A stretch of 64,000 nt of DNA, from assembly GCA_964455525.1 (NCBI GenBank), contig CAYVWR010000005.1, positions 1 to 64,000 of the forward strand. Reading direction: 5' to 3'. The DNA comes from JAFDZV01 sp964455525. GTDB lineage: Bacteria; Bacteroidota; Ignavibacteria; OLB7. Below the pieces are notes generated by a model. That model was given only the letters and a program-made list of their open reading frames with translations, did no database searches and had not been told where the DNA came from. Both the position numbers and the translations under genes were made by a program. Shown piece by piece: positions 25,532 to 34,944 of the stretch; positions within the stretch are counted from its first letter, which is position 1, and every line of letters starts with the position of its first letter.

Positions 25532-27316
25532 CTACTGCCGATCGGCTCCCATTGCTGTGCCATAACCTCGGCGATCGGACCAGCCCAGGTAGATTGTTTT
25601 TCCCCAGGCATCCTGTTCCACCCGTATCGCATCCACCCGGCCAGATGATTCGGTGCGCTCGGCCAGAGTGTATCCCATACGCCGGAGCGAGTCGAGCGCG
25701 CGTCTGGTAAAGGTTCCGCCCTCATAGAAGATTGTGTCGGGGCGCCACTGATGGTGCATACGGGGCGTTTCCACCGCCCGCGGCAGATCCATGCCGTAGT
25801 CGGTCTGGTTCTGGATCACCTGAAGCACCGTGGTAATGATCGTGGAGCCGCCGGGGGAGCCAAGCACCATCAACGGTTCACCCCCCCGGGTGACGATCGT
25901 TGGCGTCATCGACGAGAGCATACGTTTGCCTGGCACGATGGCGTTTGCCTCGTTGCCTACCAGACCATACATGTTCGGCGATCCCGGCTTGGCCGAGAAA
26001 TCATCCATCTCGTTGTTGAGAAGAAATCCGGCGCCGTCCACCACCAGTTTGCTGCCGAACGATGCATTGAGCGTTACCGTGACGCTGACGCAGTTGCCCC
26101 ACTGGTCGATGACGGAATAATGGGTGGTCTGCTGGCTCTCGCGTGCCGCCCTGAGCGAATCCCGGTACAACAGCGAATCGCGATAGAGCAGCGTGGAATC
26201 GCCGTGAGCGACCTGATCGCTCGGCGTTGCCGCGATCGGGTTGATGGATGTTATGCGCTGGCGTGCATATAATTTGCTGGTAAGCTCCGTTGTTGGCACG
26301 TCCCAGAAATCGGGATCGCCGAGGTGTTCGGCGCGGTCGGCATAGGCACGGCGCATGATCTCGGCCATGATATGAGCGTGCCGGGCGGAATGGAACGGGA
26401 TGGTGGAAAAATCATATTGCTCCATCATGTTCAGCATCTGCACCAGAAGTATTCCACCGCTGGACGGGGGGGGCATGGAGATGATGGTGTCGCCCCGGTA
26501 ACTGCCAACCACCGGCGCACGCTCCACAGGCATATATCCCTTCAGATCGTTATGGGTGATGATGCCGCCGGAGCGCTCCATTTCCGCCACGATCAGGTCG
26601 GCGGTCCGGCCTGTGTAAAATCCCGCCGCCCCGCTGTCGGCAATGCGTTGCAGTGTGGCGGCAAGATCCTCCTGGCGGAATACGGAGCCGGGGGTGGGAA
26701 GGCCGGAATCGGGGGCGAACACGCGGAGCGTGCTCGGGAACCGGGAGAACTCGGAAAGCTTCTCCTGCATATCGGCATGCAGACGTGGGTGCACTTTGAA
26801 TCCATGCAGCGCCAGCCCGATCGCCGAGGCCATCACCTCGGAGCGAGGCTTTGTCCCATATCTTTCGAGCGCCATCAGAAGGCCGGCGGGGCTGCCAGGA
26901 ACCCCTGCCGCCAGCGCGCCACGCTGCGACCGTTCCGGCAGAACGTTGCCCGCGGTGTCCAGATACATGGTGCGTGTTGCGGCTGCCGGTGCCGTCTCAC
27001 GAAAGTCGATGGTTGTCGTGCGCCCATCGGCCATCCGCACCACCATAAAGCCACCCCCGCCGAGATTTCCGGCCTGGGGGAGCGTTACCGCCAGCGCAAA
27101 GCCCACGCCCACGGCTGCATCCACGGCATTGCCTCCCTGCTGAAGAATCCGAACCCCTGCCACGGTTGCTTCCTCGCTCGCCGATGAAACCATGCCCAGC
27201 TTCGACCATGCTGCCACAAGCGTGTCATCGTCCCTGGAAGGGGATGATGAATCGGCACAGGAGGGAAGGAGAAGACAGAGCGGGAGAAGCGCTGCAAGAA
27301 GGTGACGAATACGCAT
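25532..27316 (-). CDS. ggt: Gamma-glutamyltransferase (lipoprotein form)
   Basis: Start 27316 gives 594 residues with a signal peptide and lipobox LLPSC, so the enzyme should be membrane-anchored in the periplasm or outer membrane. The large-subunit part contains GGGGFMVVR and TIDFRETAP. Autocleavage should occur before the conserved Thr in QQTTHYSVIDQWGNCVSVT, the new N-terminal nucleophile. The small subunit holds MLSSMTPTIV and LGSPGGSTIITTVLQ. It hydrolyses or transfers gamma-glutamyl groups from glutathione and similar peptides. It fits the peptide-degrading neighbourhood. Confidence 0.93.
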   Translation of the reverse strand: MRIRHLLAALLPLCLLLPSCADSSSPSRDDDTLVAAWSKLGMVSSASEEATVAGVRILQQGGNAVDAAVGVGFALAVTLPQAGNLGGGGFMVVRMADGRTTTIDFRETAPAAATRTMYLDTAGNVLPERSQRGALAAGVPGSPAGLLMALERYGTKPRSEVMASAIGLALHGFKVHPRLHADMQEKLSEFSRFPSTLRVFAPDSGLPTPGSVFRQEDLAATLQRIADSGAAGFYTGRTADLIVAEMERSGGIITHNDLKGYMPVERAPVVGSYRGDTIISMPPPSSGGILLVQMLNMMEQYDFSTIPFHSARHAHIMAEIMRRAYADRAEHLGDPDFWDVPTTELTSKLYARQRITSINPIAATPSDQVAHGDSTLLYRDSLLYRDSLRAARESQQTTHYSVIDQWGNCVSVTVTLNASFGSKLVVDGAGFLLNNEMDDFSAKPGSPNMYGLVGNEANAIVPGKRMLSSMTPTIVTRGGEPLMVLGSPGGSTIITTVLQVIQNQTDYGMDLPRAVETPRMHHQWRPDTIFYEGGTFTRRALDSLRRMGYTLAERTESSGRVDAIRVEQDAWGKTIYLGWSDRRGYGTAMGADRQ

Positions 27317-27567
27317 AACTGGTACGAAATCAGTCGATAAAGGAGAATGTTGGGGTGAATGTACAACAATTCGTGCGCGGATGTGAGCCTGAGGGCAAGG
27401 TTGGGGGGCGTGCATATCGGAAGAACGGGGGATGGGTGGTGGGCCGTGATCGGTGGTGGAATTGCGCTGCGGAGGGCCGCACCCCAGGTTCTTCTCCGGT
27501 TGCCATCCCTCCATGTTTGCATCATTGCTGCGAGGCATCCCGGCTCACGGGGCATCCCGGCCCGGTG

Positions 27568-27607
27568 AGCGTGGTGAGCCTGCGGTACGGGGATAGCTCA
27601 CCACGCT
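27568..27607. terminator. 12-bp hairpin between a hypothetical gene and ggt
   Basis: AGCGTGGTGAGC (27568-27579) pairs perfectly with GCTCACCACGCT (27596-27607) around a 16-base loop, downstream of the minus-strand gene ending at 27713. The rest of the roughly 400 bases between 27316 and 27713 shows no gene; it should contain the ggt promoter. Confidence 0.55.
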
Positions 27608-27712
27608 GGTCAATGGTGTACCTCTCTTTTGAGGCGCATCGGCCAATGCCCATCGGCATGAAACCGCTGCCGGGCATAATGGCGCTGTGCCCTGGCTGCG
27701 GTCCCAGTCTAT

Positions 27713-28468
27713 CTATATAACCCCGATCCTTCGTGCACGGAGCTGAAGGTTAAGCCCTTCGGCATCGCCCCAGGCCGTTTCGTAGTTCTGTGCAAACCCG
27801 AGCAAGCCGTACTGGTGTAGCGAGTCGGTGATCGAGGAGTCGTCCATCTCGTCGAAATCGTCCAGGCTCTGGGAGAACCGGGGATGGTCGTTGTATTTGT
27901 CCGGGTTGACCACCGAGAACACCTGTGGGATATCAAGTGGGATCTCTTCTGCCTTGCCATAGAGATCCCACTGATGGATGAGTATTTCGGCATTGCGGAA
28001 GGTAGCTCGTCGTGTAAGAATGAAGCTCCCCTCGTCCTCCACCACAAACGATGCTTCGTTGGCGATGGTAGAACATTTCAGGAGGAATTCGCACAGGAGA
28101 TAGGCGTTAAATTCGTTGTCGGCCACATGCGTGACGCCGCTGGCAAGCGAGTTGTCGCGTACCCCGCCCCAGCGGATGTTGAACAGCCCTTCTTCCTCCA
28201 TGGCCCGTACTGCCGCGATCTCATCCTGAAGCTCGATCTTCTTCTGAAGAAATCGTTTGCGGAAATGATATTTCGCCGTGTGATACGGCATATCGGGGAT
28301 CTTGCCATAGTTTGCAAACGCGATATAGCGTTTTAAACCGATCTTGTCGCAACTCCAGATGAATTCCGAGTTGTACCAGTGCTGAAGGCGTGCGATCTCC
28401 TTCCATGCATCGTCTGGGACCGTATTCTCCGGGCTGGCCTCTACATAATATCGAAGTGCTCTTGGCAT
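27713..28468 (-). CDS. Conserved-looking protein of unknown function
   Basis: A 251-residue soluble protein without signal peptide or membrane segment. It is rich in aromatic and acidic residues (HWYNSEFIWSCDKIG, QWDLYGKAEEIPLDIPQVF) and has a charged helical stretch around residues 68-90. I recognise no family or catalytic motif. Codon use resembles its neighbours, and the long frame with normal protein composition makes a real gene likely. It stands about 205 bases downstream of ribE on the same strand. Confidence 0.65.
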   Translation of the reverse strand: MPRALRYYVEASPENTVPDDAWKEIARLQHWYNSEFIWSCDKIGLKRYIAFANYGKIPDMPYHTAKYHFRKRFLQKKIELQDEIAAVRAMEEEGLFNIRWGGVRDNSLASGVTHVADNEFNAYLLCEFLLKCSTIANEASFVVEDEGSFILTRRATFRNAEILIHQWDLYGKAEEIPLDIPQVFSVVNPDKYNDHPRFSQSLDDFDEMDDSSITDSLHQYGLLGFAQNYETAWGDAEGLNLQLRARRIGVI

Positions 28469-28673
28469 CGCAGATCAATTTCAAATTGGCGTATTGCCGC
28501 TATCGGCATCCTTCTATGGCGCGAACGTGAGCGTTCATTTGCCACAGGATGATGGATTGCCGACAACAGGCTCTTTGTGCATTTGCACAGGCCTGGCCAC
28601 CGAATAGGGGCATCGGAAGCGGCAGTGGCCTGCCCGTGTTCGGCAACGGTCCACCGGCTACCACTCTGCCGCC

Positions 28674-29309
28674 TCAATACCCAAGCTCGTGCATCCGTTC
28701 CGCGGTCAACCCGGCACGCTGTGGCGCGTCGACGAAGTTGCGGATATATTTGCCGACCATATCGAACTCGACGTTGACCCGGTCCCCTTCCTTCAGGCGA
28801 TTGAACGTGGTAACCTCATGGGTATGGGGGATAATGGAGACCATGCAGCGATTCCCCCGAATCTCGGCCGCCGTAAGCGAGACACCGTTGATGGCGATAG
28901 AGCCAACCGGGATCACCAGGCGTTGGAACTCCTCTGGATATTCTATCCAGTAGATCCAGGAGCTTTCACGCGAGTATGCCTCGGCAACCCTGCCAACGCA
29001 ATCGACATGCCCCTGCACAAAGTGTCCGCCGAGCCTGTCTCCCACCCGAAGCGCACGTTCCAGGTTCACCGGTCGGCCTGCGGCAAAGCCATCGAGCGTC
29101 GTTTTTTTCAAGGTTTCCTCGACCGCTACCACCGTAAAGGTGCTTCCATCGATTGCCACCACCGTTTGGCAGCAGCCATCAAGCGCTACCGAGTCATCAA
29201 TCCCCAGCCCTTCGAGCACCTTCAAGCCCGTTACTGTGATCCATCTGGCGCCGCCATCATCGTTCGCCTGGGCGATGGTCCCGATCTCCTCGACAAGTCC
29301 AGTGAACAT
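28674..29309 (-). CDS. ribE: Riboflavin synthase, alpha subunit
   Basis: A 211-residue protein with the two-fold lumazine-binding repeat of riboflavin synthase. The N-terminus MFTGLVEEIGTI is diagnostic; repeat one has SVALDGCCQTVV and GGHFVQGHVDCVG, repeat two has SIAINGVSLTAAE and the matching MVGKYIRNF. It converts two 6,7-dimethyl-8-ribityllumazine molecules into riboflavin and 5-amino-6-ribitylamino-uracil. Length is normal. No other riboflavin gene or FMN riboswitch is seen next to it. Confidence 0.97.
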   Translation of the reverse strand: MFTGLVEEIGTIAQANDDGGARWITVTGLKVLEGLGIDDSVALDGCCQTVVAIDGSTFTVVAVEETLKKTTLDGFAAGRPVNLERALRVGDRLGGHFVQGHVDCVGRVAEAYSRESSWIYWIEYPEEFQRLVIPVGSIAINGVSLTAAEIRGNRCMVSIIPHTHEVTTFNRLKEGDRVNVEFDMVGKYIRNFVDAPQRAGLTAERMHELGY

Positions 29310-29458
29310 AGTTCTTCCGTCAGTTCTTCATGAATATCTATGATCTGCCCCGGCAACAGGAGCGAGGCACCGGAGCGGATGCCGGGCAGGGTATGAAAAT
29401 CGCGGCCGGACCCTCACAGGCAGTTCCATGCCGCGATCGTTATCTATTCCACGCTCTT

Positions 29459-29728
29459 TCATGCCCCGACATTGACGGTTGCCAGCTCATCCTCGATCGC
29501 CTCGCGGAGAGCGGGCTTCAGGAACACATCGTCAAGCCCGGCCTGGTTGAGCGCCTTTGCCATCACATGCACCCGTTTGGCAAGTGGATGGCGCCGATTG
29601 ATAAGAATCACCCGCTTTTCCTTGACGGTGCAGATGCCACCATCGAAGTCTCCCATCTCCACACGGACGGTCAGTCCGATCTGCTCCGCGACGAGCTTCA
29701 TCTCGTCATACGTCTGTTGTTGATTCAT
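29459..29728 (-). CDS. Small conserved-type protein of unknown function
   Basis: An 89-residue soluble protein. It begins with a helical segment and contains MGDFDGGICTVKEKRVILINRRHPLAKRVHVMAKAL, an arrangement I associate with small conserved proteins in Bacteroidota and Chlorobiota genomes, of unknown function. It lies between ribE and an O-methyltransferase on the same strand, with gaps of about 150 and 65 bases. Confidence 0.7.
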   Translation of the reverse strand: MNQQQTYDEMKLVAEQIGLTVRVEMGDFDGGICTVKEKRVILINRRHPLAKRVHVMAKALNQAGLDDVFLKPALREAIEDELATVNVGA

Positions 29729-29792
29729 AGCCGAAAAAATACGATAAAGCGCCCGTTCGGGTCTGGTATCTGACGGTTATCCGTTCTGAAGA

Positions 29793-30443
29793 TTACAGGA
29801 CGGTCGCCAGGCAGATACCATCGCCTATGGGGACGATCGCCCCCTGCAAGCCGGGATGTTCGGCGACGGCCTTGTTGAACGCCTGCATTCCCAGCACATG
29901 GGGTTCGTCGGTCGTTTCATCAATGATTCTTCCTCCGGCCAGAGCATTATCTCCTGCGATCATCCCACCTTTGCGCATCATCGGGTAGATCAGCTCAAGA
30001 TAGCGTACATACCCGGGCTTGTCGGCGTCGATAAAGGCAAAGTCGTAGGGGCCGGTCCCGGCCAGTTCACGCTCCAGGATATCGATGCCGGAGCCTACGC
30101 GAACCTCGGCCTTATGGGCGAGGCCTGCCTTGCGGATCTGCTCGGTGGCAAATTCTCCACGGAGCGGATCGCGTTCGATCGTCACCAGATGGCCATCCTC
30201 CGGCAGTGCACGGGCCATCATGATGGCGCTGTAGCCGCCGAGCGTTCCCACCTCGATCACCTTTTTTGCTTCGATACCACGGAGAAGAACCTGCATAAAG
30301 GCTCCCTGCTCGGGGCTGATATGAATCTCCGGCAGTCCGGCCGCGACCGCATCCGTGCGGAGCTGCCGGAGCAGTGCATCCTCGGCGGGGAAAAGGCGGA
30401 CCATATAGTCATGTATTGCCTCTGTAACGGGGCTTCCTTTCAT
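29793..30443 (-). CDS. SAM-dependent O-methyltransferase (CCoAOMT-like)
   Basis: Start 30443 gives 216 residues; the in-frame extension to 30557 has no conserved sequence. It belongs to the Methyltransf_3 group: SPEQGAFMQVLL, the SAM motif VIEVGTLGGYSAIMMARAL, TIERD, FDFAFIDADKPGY-like DFAFIDADKPGYVRYLE and GGMIAGDNAL. These enzymes methylate catechol-type hydroxyls using a divalent metal. Bacterial homologues have varied small substrates and the true one here is unknown. Confidence 0.9.
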   Translation of the reverse strand: MKGSPVTEAIHDYMVRLFPAEDALLRQLRTDAVAAGLPEIHISPEQGAFMQVLLRGIEAKKVIEVGTLGGYSAIMMARALPEDGHLVTIERDPLRGEFATEQIRKAGLAHKAEVRVGSGIDILERELAGTGPYDFAFIDADKPGYVRYLELIYPMMRKGGMIAGDNALAGGRIIDETTDEPHVLGMQAFNKAVAEHPGLQGAIVPIGDGICLATVL

Positions 30444-30836
30444 GATGCGGTACTCCGTGGAATATATTTGGCCAAGGCCGGGGCACATGGAGAAATCTGC
30501 CATGTGTTTCGGAGGGCCGGTGTCCCGGCCGCTCCTTGAGCGGCACAATCTACGCATGGACCGGGGGAGAATGCTAGGGGCCTGGCAAGTTTCTCCGGTG
30601 GGGGATCATCCGGCTGCGATATCGGCCGCATACGAGGCCTCCGCCGGGCGATGAAACCGTTGCGGCGTGGCGGTGTCGGCTATGCGGCATACGATTGGCG
30701 GTCTTTGCCATCAAGCGCACCCAGCGCTGGAGAATCTTCGGTGCGTATCATTATCTTGGCATCTGGTAACGCCGGGCGGCGGTGGCGGTGTACGGAGTAG
30801 AGCGTCGTCCCTATCACACATACATCTGGAAAGCGC
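30444..30836. other. Divergent intergenic region upstream of the kinase cluster
   Basis: About 390 bases between the O-methyltransferase (minus) and the kinase gene (plus), so promoters for both should lie here; I see no clear consensus. Two overlapping hairpins share bases: GGCCGG/CCGGCC (30515-30530) and GCCGCTC/GAGCGGC (30528-30544). They cannot form together. No coding sequence is supported. Confidence 0.5.
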
Positions 30837-32837
30837 GTGTCCGAACAATTTCCCGAGAGGCCCCACGGCGATGGGGCTCGTAGAATACAGAAGTATGAGA
30901 TCCTTGGCGAGATCGGCGCGGGAGGGATGAGCCGTGTGTATCGCGCCCGGAACGTTGAAACCGGCGAGATCGTGGCCATCAAGGTTATCAAGATCGAAAA
31001 TATGGCGGAGGATTTCCGGCTTCGCCTGGAGCGTGAGCCGGAGGTGCAGCGCGGCGTGGGCCATGAGAACATCGTTCGGCTGATGGAGAGCTTCCGCGAG
31101 CGCGATGAGTTCTTTCTGGTGATGGAATATGTCGATGGGCGTTCGCTCTCGCAGATGATTCATGGCGAGACCGGGCCGATGACGCTGGAGCGTGCGAGAA
31201 AATATTTCCGGGGGGTGCTGCGGGCCGTGGAGCATCTTCATCGGCTGGGCATCATTCACAGGGACATCAAGCCATCGAACATTCTGATCGGGTGGGACGA
31301 TACGGTAAAGCTTGCCGATTTCGGCATTGCCAAGTTCACCTGGCAGCATGCCCAGACCAAGACACAACGGGGACTGGGGACGCCGGAGTATATGTCGCCT
31401 GAGCAGGCCAGAGGGTCTGTGCTTGACCAGCGCACCGATATCTATTCTCTTGGCATCACCTTCTTCGAGACCCTTACCGGGCGCAAACCGTTCTCCCGGA
31501 GCGAGGATACGCCGGTTGCCTATGGAGAGGTGATCCAGGAGATCCTCAGCAGGCCGCTTCCCGATCCCCGTACGTTTATCCCATCGATCTCGCCCGAGGT
31601 TGTACGGCTTCTGAACAAGGCAACGCGGAAAGATCCAGGCGAGCGCTTCCAGAGCGCTTCGGAGTTCCTGGGGGCCATGGAGATCATCGAGGAGGGGACT
31701 TTCTATTCCGGTCAGGCCCGTTCTCCGATCATCGACTCCACGCCGACGATGGTTGCGCCAGCCGGGACACCGGCCGCCGGGATGCGGTCCGATACGCGGT
31801 CTGGCGCAGGCGGTGGCCGTTATGGAGATCCCGTTCCGACGATGGCCGTTGGTGCCGGAGGTGGAGCGCGCGCCGAGGCCGGAGCCGATCGCGGGGCGTT
31901 TATCCCCCGTCCGGCCCCGCCGGAACCTCCTGCCGGCCGCAGCATGCTGCCGTGGGTTCTTCTTGTGCTGCTTGTGCTCGGCGTGGGGGGCTACTTCGGC
32001 TATCAGTGGTATCAGAATCAGCAGGGAGCCACTCCTGGAACCGCCGGGACGCTAAGCGATGCCGATGCCATGCGGATTGCGGAGACCGTGGCCGCCGAGA
32101 CACGCAAGTATCAGATCGCTGCAAATGCTCCCGCGCTTGCAGCATTGTTTGCGCCCTCCGGTGTGGAGTTCTTCAAACTGAAACGGGCCACACGTGCGGC
32201 GATTCAAAAGGATCTCACAAGTTTTCTCGGGCGCATCGTCCGCACCGATAAGTTTGATGTGGATGTGCGCCGCGCCACCCCCCTGAACGACTCCACCGTG
32301 GAGGCGGAGTGGATCATCGAATATGAGCGGATGCGGGATGATGGCACCCTGCTCCGTGGCTCCACCTCGAACATCACACGTCTGCGGCAGAGCAGTGGTG
32401 AGTGGCTTATTATCAGCCAGACGGAGAGATGGACCGATCGGGATAACGTTGCTCCGCAAAAACCGGATACCCCGTCGGTGGTCGATACGGTGCCGCTGGA
32501 GGATAATTCGGCCGAGAATCCGCGTGTGCCGCAGAACGCTGCCACGGCCAGGGAGACTGCCCATAGCTTCATTTCGATGATTCTTGCCGGTGATGCCGAC
32601 CAGGCCTGGAACCTGTATGCCACCCAGGCGCTTCGCGAATCCTCCGATCGAGGACGTTTTACGGGCGATTTTTCCGGCAAGGGGTTTGAACTGATCGACA
32701 TCGTGCCAGAAGGGGATGTGATTGTTGCCAGGATCGCCCGCAGCGATGGCGGCATCCAATCCATCTATCGGATCTATTTTCGGATAGCCGATGAAGGGGG
32801 GGCCAAGATCAGTTCCATCAGGATCAACTCGCGTTAA
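30837..32837 (+). CDS. Membrane Ser/Thr protein kinase with NTF2-like outer domain
   Basis: A 666-residue Hanks-type kinase from GTG 30837. The kinase domain (about 18-285) is complete: G-loop GEIGAGGMSRVY, AIKVIK, HRDIKPSN, DFG, and GTPEYMSPEQA. A Pro/Ala/Gly-rich linker leads to one membrane helix (about 369-391, MLPWVLLVLLVLGVGGYFG). The outer part is not PASTA; residues about 405-545, with a LFAPSGVEFFKLKRATRAAI and VEAEWIIEYERMRDDG pattern, resemble an NTF2/SnoaL-like fold, and a second similar unit (SFISMILAGDADQAWNLYA) follows. It heads a same-strand block with PP2C, two FHA proteins, PBP and FtsW/RodA, which suggests control of wall synthesis. Confidence 0.93.
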   Translation: MSEQFPERPHGDGARRIQKYEILGEIGAGGMSRVYRARNVETGEIVAIKVIKIENMAEDFRLRLEREPEVQRGVGHENIVRLMESFRERDEFFLVMEYVDGRSLSQMIHGETGPMTLERARKYFRGVLRAVEHLHRLGIIHRDIKPSNILIGWDDTVKLADFGIAKFTWQHAQTKTQRGLGTPEYMSPEQARGSVLDQRTDIYSLGITFFETLTGRKPFSRSEDTPVAYGEVIQEILSRPLPDPRTFIPSISPEVVRLLNKATRKDPGERFQSASEFLGAMEIIEEGTFYSGQARSPIIDSTPTMVAPAGTPAAGMRSDTRSGAGGGRYGDPVPTMAVGAGGGARAEAGADRGAFIPRPAPPEPPAGRSMLPWVLLVLLVLGVGGYFGYQWYQNQQGATPGTAGTLSDADAMRIAETVAAETRKYQIAANAPALAALFAPSGVEFFKLKRATRAAIQKDLTSFLGRIVRTDKFDVDVRRATPLNDSTVEAEWIIEYERMRDDGTLLRGSTSNITRLRQSSGEWLIISQTERWTDRDNVAPQKPDTPSVVDTVPLEDNSAENPRVPQNAATARETAHSFISMILAGDADQAWNLYATQALRESSDRGRFTGDFSGKGFELIDIVPEGDVIVARIARSDGGIQSIYRIYFRIADEGGAKISSIRINSR

Positions 32838-32854
32838 TCGGAGCCATATACGGC

Positions 32855-33970
32855 TTGAAGCAGACCGACCATACTATGCATGCCTCGCCCGATGGCGCTT
32901 CTTCGGGGGGATACCGTGTGGGAACCCGCACCGATGTGGGGTTGCGCCGTCAGAAAAACGAGGATTATCTGAATGCAACCGCCACTCCGCATGGGCTTCT
33001 GCTTGTCGTCTGCGACGGCATGGGAGGGCATCGCGGCGGTGAGCGGGCAAGCAGACTTGCCGTTGATGTGTGTACCCGAACCGTGCTGGATGGGGTCGGC
33101 GATCGTGAACAGGTCCTTCGCAGTGCGGTGGCTGCTGCTGCGGTGGCGGTCTCGCAGGAATCGGTCCTATCATCGGAATACTCCGGGATGGGGACGACGC
33201 TGGTCGCGGCACTGCTTGGCGGCGGTGAGGCCGTGGTTGTGAATATCGGCGATAGCCGGGCCTACCTTCTGCATGGCGGCACGTTGCGGCGTATTACCCA
33301 CGATCATTCGCTCGTCTGGGGGTTGGTGGAGCGTGGGGAGATAACCGAGGAGGAGGCCGAGCGCCATCCGCAACGGAACGTGATAACACGCTCCCTTGGA
33401 AGAAACCCGGATGTGGAGCCGGATCTGTTCCATGTTCGGCTCGATCGTGGCGATGCCCTGCTCCTTTCAAGCGATGGCCTGCATGGCCTGGTCCGCGATG
33501 CCGATATCCGTACATCGCTGGCAACGTATCCCGAGCCTGCCCGCGCATGCGATGATCTGGTGGAGCGTGCGCTTGCTGCCGGGGGCGATGATAATATCTC
33601 GGTTGTCCTGGTGTGTGTGGATGATGGTAGCCCTTCCGTGGAGTCCCCTACCGATCCCGGCGGTGGTGCGCAGCGCGCATCCGGCGGTGTCGGAAAACGG
33701 GGATGGGCCTGGCTTGTTCTGCTGCTCCTTGGCGTTGCGGCGGTGCTGTTCTGGGCGTTGCAGGCAGAGCCTGTGGGAGAGGGGGTGATAGAGCCGTTGC
33801 CTGATTCCCTCTCGATGCCTGCCGGGGATAGCGCTGCCTCCGGTGTCAATCCGTTTTCCTCCGATGGCGATACCCTGATCCGATACGATTCAGGGGTGGC
33901 GCCGGGTGCGATGGAGTATGAGGTAGATCCATATGATACGATCCGTCCGGGAGATATTCTTCGGTGGTAG
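32855..33970 (+). CDS. PP2C-family Ser/Thr phosphatase with membrane anchor
   Basis: A 371-residue protein if started at TTG 32855, which has GGAG ten bases upstream; ATG 32876 is the alternative. The PP2C core has GLRRQKNEDYL, VVCDGMGGHRGGERAS, NIGDSRAYL, LLLSSDGLHG and GGDDNISVVLV, with all metal-binding aspartates. A membrane helix (WAWLVLLLLGVAAVLFWAL) follows, then a short outer tail. This is the layout of actinobacterial PstP. It should reverse phosphorylation by the kinase whose gene ends 17 bases upstream. Confidence 0.93.
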   Translation: MKQTDHTMHASPDGASSGGYRVGTRTDVGLRRQKNEDYLNATATPHGLLLVVCDGMGGHRGGERASRLAVDVCTRTVLDGVGDREQVLRSAVAAAAVAVSQESVLSSEYSGMGTTLVAALLGGGEAVVVNIGDSRAYLLHGGTLRRITHDHSLVWGLVERGEITEEEAERHPQRNVITRSLGRNPDVEPDLFHVRLDRGDALLLSSDGLHGLVRDADIRTSLATYPEPARACDDLVERALAAGGDDNISVVLVCVDDGSPSVESPTDPGGGAQRASGGVGKRGWAWLVLLLLGVAAVLFWALQAEPVGEGVIEPLPDSLSMPAGDSAASGVNPFSSDGDTLIRYDSGVAPGAMEYEVDPYDTIRPGDILRW

Positions 33971-34014
33971 GCGGATCGAAGGCGCTCTGGAAAGGTTCAT
34001 GAAACGATACTGAT

Positions 34015-34824
34015 ATGGCCAGACACGGCAGACGTAGCTTTTTCGATGTGATGTTCCCGTCAGGAGATGGGCCGAAGAAAACAAGCGAGCTGATAGAGCG
34101 CGGGCTTGAAGCGCTTCGGGTTGCACGCGACGAGCGTGCCCTTTGTGTTGGTGCCGTTACGCTTCTTCCCTCCCGTCTTGATCTGCGCCTGCCGCAAGCC
34201 CGCTATGACGAGCTTGCCGAAGTGGGCGCTGTGCGCGACGTGGAGTATTTTCTGAACGATGAGATGATGAGGGATCTTGCCGGTGCAGGTGTGCGCACCT
34301 TCGGCGATCATCCGGTGTATATCACGCTCTCTGCCGATTCATCGTTGCAGCCTAATGAGATCTATGCGGCAGTGCTCTCGCCCGGGACCGGGGAACAGGA
34401 GCCTGCGATGGCGCCTGGGGGGCGTATATCACGCGACCGGACCACGGTGCTGGGGGAGGGAGGATTTTCGGAGCCGACCCCTGTTCGCGAGCAGGGGCGG
34501 AGCGGATATCGGCTGACCTTTCGTCAGGATGGCAGGGGGCAGGAGCTTCATCTGGATGGGCGCCGATGGATCATCGGGCGGCGTGGGAGCAGCGGGCGTC
34601 CGCTGCCGGATGGATTTCAGAAGGTCGATCTTGATTTCCCTCCAACCGTCTCGCGCGAGCAGGTTCGTATCGAGATGATCGCCGATGATCGTATGCAGAT
34701 AGAGCGGATCGGCAAGGCACAGGTCCTGCTCCATGGTATGGAGGAGCTACAGGAAGGGGCCATGCGCCTGATCCCTCTGGGGGCACGGTTCCAGATTGGC
34801 GATTGCGAGCTTATCATCCGGTAG
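34015..34824 (+). CDS. FhaA-like protein: DUF3662-type and FHA domains
   Basis: A 269-residue cytosolic protein. Residues about 15-130 resemble the N-terminal DUF3662 domain of FhaA (ELIERGLEALRVARDER, LLPSRLDLRLPQARYDEL, PVYITLSADSSL). A flexible linker follows. Residues about 165-269 form an FHA domain: RRWIIGRRGS, then SREQVRIEM, and a hydrophobic C-terminal strand QIGDCELIIR. FHA domains bind phosphothreonine, so it is a likely reader of the kinase two genes upstream. The gap to the PP2C gene is 44 bases. Confidence 0.85.
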   Translation: MARHGRRSFFDVMFPSGDGPKKTSELIERGLEALRVARDERALCVGAVTLLPSRLDLRLPQARYDELAEVGAVRDVEYFLNDEMMRDLAGAGVRTFGDHPVYITLSADSSLQPNEIYAAVLSPGTGEQEPAMAPGGRISRDRTTVLGEGGFSEPTPVREQGRSGYRLTFRQDGRGQELHLDGRRWIIGRRGSSGRPLPDGFQKVDLDFPPTVSREQVRIEMIADDRMQIERIGKAQVLLHGMEELQEGAMRLIPLGARFQIGDCELIIR

Positions 34825-34944
34825 GCAATGGCGATACGATGCGGCGGGGCCGTGGCGCTGATGATCCGGTGGCGATGGCGCCCTGTGTTCGGCTCTGCGG
34901 CATCTTGATATTTTTTCCATCGACCATCCGATAGCGGGATATCC

